Assembly (NCBI RefSeq): GCF_964204645.1
Contig: NC_134031.1
Location: 11,882,501-11,942,500 of the forward strand
Origin: Tubulanus polymorphus
Lineage: Eukaryota; Nemertea; Palaeonemertea; Tubulaniformes; Tubulanidae
Length of the DNA stretch: 60,000 nt
Reading direction: 5' to 3'
The position numbers and the translations under genes were made by a program. Shown here piece after piece: positions 52,359-60,000 of this stretch (within the stretch, counting starts at the first letter, position 1; the number at the start of each line of letters is the position of its first letter). The notes beneath the pieces are model-generated. The model saw nothing but the letters and a program-made list of their open reading frames with translations, did no database searches and was not told the origin of the DNA.

Positions 52359-55300
52359 TTAACACGTTAGAATTCTTTTCATTATCTCGTTCTCTTTTGT
52401 TTCTTCTCTTTTAAATTTTAAGTATTCATCTAAATTACAACCATAAGCAACTGTATGAATTCCATCATCTAAAATATATCGTTTATCATCAAATGGGTTT
52501 AGACTTATCTTTTCAATTTCTTCAATAAACATTTCATGATCTTCAGATCTTAAACATCTCATCTTATGTTTTCTAACTTCTTCATTGAATATACAATTGA
52601 TGTAATCTTTGAAATGAATATTCTTTTCTACTACACTTTTGGTTATTCCTTTTAACTTTTTAGCTTCATGTTCTTTAGTTTTATATGAATACATTTTAGA
52701 TCTAATACCGATGAATTCAATCATTTCTTCACCACCTAATTCATCTTTGAATTTACCGGGAACTTTTTTATTATCATTGCTAAACAATTCATGATCTTTA
52801 GGATAGTTACTAAAATCAAAATGATGTTTTAATGTTTTTAAATCATCTGTTATGTTATCAGTTTTTATCTTTAATATGTAAGAATCTGTATCAAAGTATA
52901 GAATTTCTATTTCAAAGTATAGAATGTTTTTCTCCAAAAAGTGGTTGTAATACATTATAATAGAATTCATACATTAGTTATTTTGATAATTCTAAAACTG
53001 AAGCGCCAACATAGATTGGTTTATTAAATTTTATTGATGTTCTTCTCATTTTAACTGCAGCTAAATTTTCATCAAATATTCTGTTACCTATAAATTTAGG
53101 ATATGTTTGTAAATGCCTTATCCTTTTGCCATTACTTACTAACTCAATATCATTTCTATTTCTAATATTTTCACAAGTCTAACCATAGAATGCATTATTC
53201 ATTAACTTGAAGAAATCTTTCTCAAAATCAGTTTTAGCTTCAGTTCTCTGTTTGGTGTTAAAATCTATATATTTTTCTAACCACTTAGATTGACTGAATG
53301 AAATATCTATGTACTTTTTTTAGAACCATTCCTTGTTTTAGATGAAACTTTAACATTCTATTATGTACTACATAATTATATTTATCTTCTTCAGTTACCA
53401 TTAACTTTTCTGTATGAATATGATTTTCAGGTTTAATTCTTTTTTGATAATTTGATAATTCTTCATGAGTTACAGTTTTATGTTCGGGACAGTAAGCTAG
53501 ATTTCTAGATTTAGATTTAATATGTTCAGGATATTCCAAGTCTACAAAAAAAGTAACCAGTATCTGAATCATCTGCAATATCTAGGATTCTTTTCTTCCA
53601 ATCAAATTTATCATTATTTTCACGTTGTAAAACTTCACTTATTTCAAATACTCCATAAGGTTGTGGTTCCATCATTGCCCAACCATACAAATTATTTGCA
53701 TCTATATATAATAACTTATATCCAGGGTTATCATTTACATTGAAATATCTATCACCTAATACACCTGAAACTCCTCCTCTTATAGATTTTTCAAATAATA
53801 ATAATTGATCTATACTTGTTAACAAATCCATTTTTATATCTGTAAATTTTAATCCACAATCCCATGTTAATCCTGGTGATGAATAACAATGACATGGATC
53901 AATATTAAAATATTTTAGGTTTACATCTCTAAACCTTTCGAATATATCGGTTAATAATAATACATCTGATTTTAAATATAAATCTACTAATTGCCCATGA
54001 TTTTCTATTTTGAAATGATTCCAAATATTCAATGTTCTATTATATACTTCATCTTTAACATATTCATTTTTTAATTCATCATAGAATTGTTCTTTCAATA
54101 ATTCAGTTATGTTAAAATCATTATGATTTTTATAGAAAGAATATGGAATTGCGCCTTTATATCTCATTAATTGAAAATCATCATTATTTGGGTAGTGTTG
54201 CTTAAATATTTTTAATTCATCATCAACTAATGATTTTGATAAGTTATCTAATGAACTATTTAAAAATCTATATGAATCTATAAATCTTAGGCAACCAAAT
54301 TGGAATGATATATAATTCTCAGATGTTTTAGCTAACATTCTAAATTTATAAGCTGGTATTTTATCTTTTGATCTATTTGAATTTAATCTTTCTATTTCGT
54401 TATTTATTTCTTCTATTTTATGGCATAACTGTTTGATGAATAAATGTGCATCATATCCTGATAGATTATGAAATATAACTGGTACAAAATTAATTTTCTT
54501 AGCTTGTAAGTTACAATTCTCATGTGCAGCGCTACTAAACTTTCCGTTCAAATGATCATGGTCTCTTACTTTTTTATCTTTATAATTAAATATCTTTTCA
54601 CAATAATAACATTTACCTGTAAACACAAATGCTTCTTTATCTTCTTCTGTCATTATAATTTCTTTATTTGTATTCAATAATTTACTAAATCTTATTTCAT
54701 ATTCAATTAATAAGTCACAAAAATGATTGATAACATTTTCATTTCTATAATGATAATATTCACTTTCAATTAGTTCTGGATAATCAGATTTAATATATAA
54801 TCCAAAAGCAGCAGCTGATTGATGAATCTTTTTAATAGTATTTGTTTTTGGTGGTTCATCTGAAAAATCATTTTCATTAGAATTTAATTTCTTTCTTTTA
54901 TAATATATTTCTTTTCTATCTTGATCAGTAAATTCTTTATTTAATGATTCAAAATCTCCATATATAACAAATGGTACTTTATTTTTGTAATCATATTTTT
55001 TGAATTCTAATATTTTATCTTTTTCATTTGGTAAAACTAATTTACAATAATCATGATTTTCACATAATTGTTTATGATTTAATAATGTACTTTCATTACT
55101 GAATCTATGTAAACATTTTCTACAAAGATATATTTTATGGTGATCATTTTCTGATTTAAAAAATAAATCGATTTGTTTAATCCACATATAATGATTCTCA
55201 TAATATAATATATTATCTATAACATCGTTTGAATCATAATCTTTTGATAGGTATAAAGGTTCTACGGTATAATGTTTTATATTGTTACCTTTTGTATTTG

Positions 55301-55892
55301 GTAATTTGATTAAATCAAATACATTTATCTTTATATTATTATCTCTTTCTATCTTTGGGACGTTTTTAATTCTAACAGGATACTTATCTAACTTATAATT
55401 ATTTTCAAATGGTTTATAGTGAGTTAATCTACAAATATTATAAGTTGCAGGATGTAAACAACTTATTATAGCCCATAGAAAACATTTATCATCTTCAATT
55501 TGTACATTTATTACAGCATTAGTTTTAAATGGTAGTTTAATATAACTTGATGCTTCAATATCTGATTCTTTATAATATGATACATTATTTTCATCAATTG
55601 GTTTTGATTTAGTTAACTTATTATATTTTGTGTTATAAACATGTAAAGTCATAAATATTATTTCATCAAATATTAAACCAGATCCTTCAAAATATTTCTC
55701 TTCTATTTTAGTTTTTACTTCATTATAACATTTATCTAATTTATCATCCATATGTTGTTTATATATAATATGTTGTGAATGAGAATTTATATTATATATT
55801 GGTTTATCTTCAGATTTTATAAACTTTACTTTAACTGATATACTAATTTTAGGATATTCAACATCAGTTATTATTTTCATTATTTCTTTCAT
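52359..55892 (-). pseudogene. protein-primed family B DNA polymerase
   Basis: About 1,170 codons in three pieces. Piece one (53,526-55,892, 788 codons) has exonuclease motifs I (VIYGDFESLN), II (VIFHNLSGYDAHLF) and III (YLKSDVLLLTDIF), a CxxC/CxxC pair (CYYCEKIF, then the H-H HDHLNGKF), and polymerase motif A (LYIDANNLYGWAMM). A frameshift near 53,545 and another near 53,290 lead to motif B (KLMNNAFYG, with a stop just after) and, in the last piece (52,359-52,970), motif C (ILYFDTDSY) and the family tail SLNPFDDKRYILDDGIHTVA. A small duplication of CAAAGTATAGAATTTCTATT lies before motif C. The enzyme replicates the element from a protein primer. Confidence 0.85.
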
Positions 55893-55898
55893 ATTTTC

Positions 55899-56387
55899 TT
55901 AATGTTTTTTATTTTCTTCTAACGTTTTTCCTTTATGAAATTTAAACTCGATAGCTGCTGGACCAATATCACTTTTAAATGCTTCGGTTATCTCTATATC
56001 TTTTTTATTATCCAATAAATTAATATATTTTCTTACATCTTCCATATATGGTCTTTTATTGTTTAATTTATTTTTTATGCTTTTAATTGTCTTCTGTTTC
56101 TTATCATTATCTTTATCAAGATAATCATTATTCTTATTTCTAATATGACTTTTAGATTTTAAATGTTCATTATAATATCTTTTATCACTGAATGATTGAT
56201 TACATGTATCACATTTGTATATTTCTTTTTCATTCTTTAATTCATCTAATTTAGTTTCTAATATATCATCTTTATATTCTAGTTTCAATTTATTCTCTAA
56301 ATGTGTTTTAGTTTTATTGTGTCTTGATTTTTGGGATTTATCTATATTGATATTACATGTTGGACAGTAGTACTTATTTGCTTCCAT
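55899..56387 (-). CDS. two-finger C2H2 protein, probably the N terminus of the polymerase
   Basis: 162 codons with two C2H2 fingers: YYCPTCNINIDKSQKSRHNK (H-x5-H) and YKCDTCNQSFSDKRYYNEHL (H-x5-H). A lysine-rich link and KFHKGKTLEENKKH follow. The stop TAA (55,899-55,901) is in the same phase as the polymerase ATG six bases on, and fragment D joins the fingers to polymerase sequence without a gap. So either a point stop split one gene or the two are translationally coupled. Start context AGTATTAAAATGG; the terminal repeat begins about 45 bases upstream. Confidence 0.65.
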   Translation of the reverse strand: MEANKYYCPTCNINIDKSQKSRHNKTKTHLENKLKLEYKDDILETKLDELKNEKEIYKCDTCNQSFSDKRYYNEHLKSKSHIRNKNNDYLDKDNDKKQKTIKSIKNKLNNKRPYMEDVRKYINLLDNKKDIEITEAFKSDIGPAAIEFKFHKGKTLEENKKH

Positions 56388-56433
56388 TTTAATACTAAAT
56401 TTTTTATTAAAATTGATTTTAGAAGTTCAATGA

Positions 56434-57030
56434 TTTATATCATGTATTATTTCAATCACACTTTACTAACACTTTTAATGTTTAAAAATCTAACTCATAC
56501 AAATATAAATATTGAAATAATGTTGTAAATATATCTATATATCTATTCTATAAGAGCTCACACTTTTATATTGAATAATCTATCAATTTAAATGTTATTC
56601 ATGTATATGATTATTTTAAGAGTAATAGGGGTAATGGGCTTTCAGGTTAAAGGTTCAATGGTCGAGCTCATTTAAAACAAATATTAAAAGTAATTTAAAA
56701 CTATAATATATTTTCATAACCGTGTGTATTTCAGTTGAATAATAGAATAATTATTATTATTAAAATATATTTGATTATATGAATTTGTGTATTGTAAATA
56801 AATCAATTGGTCGCGGAGCGGAGCGGTAGCGAAGTGGAGCGACCAATTGATTTAATACAATATGCATTTAAAATTTAAATTATTGATATCTTAGAATAAA
56901 TATTTAGTTATAATATAAAAAGCACACGGTTATGAAAATATATTATAGTTTTGAATTACTTTTAATGTTTTGTTTTTTAATGAGCTCGACCGTTCGACCT
57001 TTGATTTGAAAGCCCATTACCCCTATTACT
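56434..57030 (-). repeat. right terminal inverted repeat with complete fold-back
   Basis: 56,434-56,620 mirrors the left terminus. From 56,621 (AGTAATAGGGGTAATGGGCT) the sequence forms a 410-base palindrome ending ...AGCCCATTACCCCTATTACT at 57,030, with the core CAATTGGTCGCGGAGCGGAG ... GAGCGACCAATTG at about 56,805-56,850. One arm of the core has lost three bases compared with 8,882-8,951. DNA right of 57,030 (GAGGGAGAGGG) is unrelated. Confidence 0.85.
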
Positions 57031-57299
57031 GAGGGAGAGGGAGAAAGGGAGATTTGATTAATAAACAAAGAGCCTTGGTTTTCCCACAGACAGTTAAAAA
57101 TTGAAGTGACAGAGAGGCAGCAATAGACTTACCCCAGCTGGGAGGTTGATTTGACATGAAGGTATGAAGGTTCGTGAAGTTCGCTGTAACGAGGTTCCAC
57201 TGTAGTTCCAGTAACGTGAAATTGTTGGAATGATTCTGATGAGAAGTGGAAATTGGACTAGTTCACCTCTAACTGCGGCATTTGACGATTGTTTTTTTT

Positions 57300-57790
57300 T
57301 ACTCTGCAAACCTCAACATCAACCTTCTATCTGGGATTGATTCACAAACATTATGCAAATTGGTTGAGCTGACGCCATCCAAATAGCTGACACCCAAACT
57401 TCAGCACAATATAACATGATAGGTGCAATAAGATTAAAAGTTTGTAGGCGATAGTGATATTGTTTCTAACATTGATGGACGTTAAAATTCAAACATAGCC
57501 TTTTTTGCATGATCTAGAAGCCGTTAAAAAGCATTATTAAATTTACGAGGCAGAAAATAATATACCCAAGTAGCAATAGTTACGGACAATTTCAATCACC
57601 AAACCATCATAGTAAAAAGTGTGATATTAAGGAGATTTCCTCCTTTATTAAAAATTACAATCTTAGTTTTATTCAAGTTCACTGTAAATCCCCATTTTCT
57701 ACAGTAGGTGTCAAGATTGCCTAGAGCCTTCTGAAGACGCTGACTTAGAGATAAGGACGAGTTATTAAAAGCCAAAGGTTGCATGTAGAA
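57300..57790 (-). pseudogene. LINE reverse transcriptase fragment
   Basis: The frame 57,596-57,784 reads LQKALGNLDTYCRKWGFTVN and NLNKTKIVIFNKGGN, the RT region after the catalytic core in jockey/RTE-like LINEs. Further downstream pieces in shifted frames (LDHAKKAMFEF, then VSYLDG-like) correspond to the thumb. Many stops. Both ends are missing. Confidence 0.6.
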
Positions 57791-57945
57791 ATAGGTTAAA
57801 GAGGAGAGGATGAGGATCGCAACTGGACCTTTGGGATGCGATGTGCTAAAAACAACTGGAAGTTATTCCTATTGTTTTCAACTTCTATTCATCTATGCCC
57901 TCAGTTCTGCCTTGTTTCCTTCTCCATAGCAGGGGTAGTCTAGAG

Positions 57946-58004
57946 TACATAAGATCGATCTACGAGCAAGATCATCTTAATTGCTCGTAGATCGATCTTA
58001 TGTA
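57946..58004. other. perfect 23-base hairpin
   Basis: TACATAAGATCGATCTACGA plus GCA (57,946-57,968) is the exact reverse complement of 57,982-58,004, with a 13-base loop. It lies in otherwise featureless DNA. It could be a young fold-back insertion or the end of an element. Confidence 0.8.
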
Positions 58005-58237
58005 TTCTGATAAGATGAACGTCTGGTTAAATTTTTTTAGTAAGCAGGTGCGGATCCAATGGGGCTTCAGCCGACCCGGACTCTATTTTTGATCGGCTTA
58101 CTTTCTCGCATGTGGGAAGCATATGGGAATGTTACTAAAATGACTGTGAGCATCATTTAACCTTGGATGATTACTCTAAGATTTAACACAGTACAGTGTA
58201 ACAGTGTACTTTATAGTAGTACCCGCAACCTGGACCC

Positions 58238-58335
58238 GGTTCCACAGTTGTGAGTTAGAGTTAACTCTGAGTTAAAATTGGTTCATTTTCAATGTGTTAA
58301 CTCAGGGTCAAATCTTAACTCCGAACTGTGGAACT
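58238..58335. mobile_element. small fold-back (GGTTCCACAGTT ends)
   Basis: GGTTCCACAGTT at 58,238-58,249 mirrors AACTGTGGAAC at 58,324-58,334, and the interior has inverted GAGTTAAC/GTTAACTC words. About 98 bases, with no coding capacity. Confidence 0.6.
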
Positions 58336-58339
58336 GCAG

Positions 58340-59085
58340 CCTGGTTTTTATGATACTGCCACCAAACGTATATCATCTGAAAGCCACACGTCCTTTTCTG
58401 TTGAAAACCGTTTTAACTTATGTTCTTTCTTGATTAGTTTACAAGATATCGGCTGATAAACCTTAGCCTGTAACGGCTGCCATTATGCCTCTGATACAAA
58501 AATGTATGTGAGTTGAAAAGTTTATAAACAGTTGGCAATTTTCAGAATCATTTTAAGTGTGGTATCCATCGAAAACCGAAAACATCGGGAACATTAATCA
58601 ATATTAAATAAGTAATTAATTAATGAATAATTAATCAATTTTCTCTATTCCAACATCTATCAGGATTGGGACCATCAGTTATACTTTGTTCTTTTTGAAT
58701 GTCCTTGATTTCTTTTTTTGATTCATTTTTAATGTTCACCCGGACGTTATGAAATGGGGTATAGCTTTACGACCAGTCAGTCCACAGTACAAACCTCAAA
58801 CCTCCATTCAGACTAATTTTCATCGTCATCTCAAAAGGCTAGGTCGAATCTTCATTAAGGTGGTGGGACCTGGTTTAGAAATTCAACTTTTCCAGTGGGT
58901 AAAAAGCTGCCCGTCGTGTAACAAAGGACAGTTTTTAGCTCGGTATACTATTTGATAATCGTCCTTGAATCCTCAAAATTGTTGTCTCAGAATTTCTAAT
59001 AATTCATAGAATTGAAAAATTTATCGATTATCTTCATCACATTTTATTGAATTACTAATTAAAGTATATGTTACATATTACAATT
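58340..59085. other. unassigned spacer
   Basis: No gene recognised. A 68-codon frame at 58,749-58,955 (KWGIALRPVSPQYKP ... SCPSCNKGQ) is not like any family I know and may be chance. Confidence 0.35.
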
Positions 59086-60000
59086 TCATCTCATAAAGTT
59101 ACGATCTTGAATCGTTTCGATCACTGCAATAACTGCTCGGAAAAGTTGCAGTGCATCATCGGGTGACGTAGGAAGAGGAAGTTGATTATTCTGTGCTCGA
59201 CAAGCACGGCGAATGAAGTCTAAGAATTCAGTGCTACACCCTCTTTCAGGATATTCGTCAACGTATTCTCCAAATACTTCATCTAGGTCATCAACACGAC
59301 ACGATAAAGGGAAAGAGTGATCGACGGCCCCAAATAACTCACACGATTCGTATGCAATATTGGGAATGAAACCCCCTTCCCCATTTCGTTGCTGCCTTAT
59401 TCGGTGCGAATTCCACATGGTCCTGTACGTGTCTAGGTGTCGTTGAATTACAGGCAGGAAACAGAATCGGAGACATTGTACATGTATGGCATCGGCGTCA
59501 TGAAATATGCCCGTGTCCCTCATGTCCAGGAAGATATTTCGCCAGAAGTCAGTGAAGTTTAATCTAAGTCGTGACCAGAAACTTTCAATTCGTTGGTTAG
59601 CAGTCGATCTACCATACATAAAGCTATTCATCCCACACATAAGGTCGCCATGAGAGAATCTTACAATTTGCATGTCCCTCAAAATAGCATTTTCTGTCCC
59701 TCGGTCACATCTTAGCAGTCTCGGTACTCGCCCTATTTTTTTCAAGAAATCCAGGTAAAATTGCGCTATGTATCGGGGGTTATTGTTAGACGGTCCACAT
59801 TTGAGCCAAAGAAGCTTTCGAGAATAACCATCTATTGCAGCGTGGATGGCAATACCGAAAGGTTTTAGCTTATCGTAGCCATCGATGTGAATGAGAAAAT
59901 TTGGACCTTGACTGATATATTGTCTCTTCCGGAAGCGACGGTGTCGACGGAGAGAAACACCGTCGGGATCAATTGCTTCAAGGAATTGTCGGACGGTATC
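59086..60000 (-). CDS. DDE integrase-core transposase-like gene, 5' end outside window
   Basis: The frame is open from the stop at 59,086 to the window edge with no break, passing upstream of the first internal methionine. The core is complete: D in LIHIDGYDKLKPFGIAIHAA, D in LLRCDRGTEN and E in STANQRIESFWSRL, followed by LRFCFLPVIQRHLD and NSHRIRQQ. This is the integrase core family often found as single genes in invertebrate and fish genomes, related to Ginger-type and retroviral integrases. There is no sign of Polinton sequence around it. Whether it is an active transposase or a domesticated gene cannot be seen from here. Confidence 0.8.
   Translation of the reverse strand, partial: DTVRQFLEAIDPDGVSLRRHRRFRKRQYISQGPNFLIHIDGYDKLKPFGIAIHAAIDGYSRKLLWLKCGPSNNNPRYIAQFYLDFLKKIGRVPRLLRCDRGTENAILRDMQIVRFSHGDLMCGMNSFMYGRSTANQRIESFWSRLRLNFTDFWRNIFLDMRDTGIFHDADAIHVQCLRFCFLPVIQRHLDTYRTMWNSHRIRQQRNGEGGFIPNIAYESCELFGAVDHSFPLSCRVDDLDEVFGEYVDEYPERGCSTEFLDFIRRACRAQNNQLPLPTSPDDALQLFRAVIAVIETIQDRNFMR

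Larger units (their letters stand above)
36629..57030 (-). mobile_element. Polinton/Maverick-like element, copy B (both ends present)
   Basis: 20.4 kb between a half fold-back (36,629-36,843) and a complete one (56,621-57,030), with about 390 bases of matching terminal inverted repeat. Gene order: HNH, p200 stub, integrase remnant, ATPase on +; C2H2, major capsid, coiled-coil/membrane protein, CATTGC protein, two membrane proteins, small proteins, penton-like, binding protein, polymerase on -. Two foreign inserts (37,206-39,310 and 48,204-50,590) account for about 4.5 kb, so the element itself is about 16 kb, normal for Polintons. The integrase is deleted and the polymerase, capsid and ATPase genes are broken. 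Confidence 0.85.

Noticed and set aside
53522-53743. Plus-strand frame within the polymerase
   Set aside because: Shadow of the polymerase coding strand around motif A.

Overview
This window is a piece of animal nuclear DNA, probably from a marine invertebrate and possibly a mollusc. That guess rests only on the style of the repeats. I see no ordinary host gene. Almost everything is mobile: a cluster of Polinton/Maverick-type virus-like DNA elements, visibly A+T-rich, interrupted and flanked by less A+T-rich retrotransposons, DNA transposons and fold-back repeats.

The most complete Polinton (copy B) runs from about 36,629 to 57,030. Reading inward from the left end it has an HNH-type nuclease, the remains of a C-terminal membrane protein fused to a truncated integrase, and a packaging-type ATPase, all on the + strand. 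These converge on a long leftward block: a C2H2 protein, a putative double jelly-roll major capsid protein, a coiled-coil/membrane protein, several small conserved virion or membrane proteins, a putative penton-like jelly-roll protein, a putative single-stranded-DNA-binding protein, and a protein-primed family B DNA polymerase preceded by two C2H2 fingers. Copy A (1-9,114) is the same arrangement flipped, with its polymerase end off the window. Copy C (10,432-13,745) is a related family with a different gene order (capsid tail, integrase, ATPase, membrane proteins). Smaller fragments lie at 14,637-15,005, 24,610-26,600, 28,787-30,165, 30,640-32,076 and 32,095-32,308. Most large genes carry one or a few frameshifts or stops, while many small ones are still open, so the copies are dead but not old.

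Three features stand out. First, the element ends are large fold-back palindromes that start at a constant boundary (AGTAATAGGG). At the three right-hand ends the palindrome is complete; at the three left-hand ends only the inner half survives, cut at its centre. Second, nearly every viral-type gene starts in a TATATAAATG or AATAAATG context, often with the previous stop codon abutting or overlapping, which is virus-like gene packing. Third, two copies carry deletion fusions that join the start of one viral gene to the middle or end of another.

Between these lie: an insertion element with short inverted ends (2,065-3,219); a Merlin/IS1016-like transposase (9,322-10,370); a Ty3/Gypsy element with LTR, a tRNA-Leu-type primer site, gag and pol (15,065-20,158, minus strand), whose reverse transcriptase is split by a 661-base insert with a 5-base target duplication; the 5' end of a BEL/Pao element (20,284-21,325); a CR1-like LINE with PHD and SGNH-esterase domains (22,400-24,440); a fold-back MITE family and a repeat family carrying CTCF-like motifs (33-36 kb and 48-50.6 kb); a LINE reverse transcriptase fragment (57,300-57,790); and a DDE integrase-core gene running off the right edge (59,086-60,000).

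How the genes would work together, by family knowledge: the integrase inserts the element, the polymerase with the binding protein copies it, the ATPase packages DNA, and the jelly-roll and membrane proteins build a particle. I did not find the adenovirus-type maturation protease usual in Polintons.
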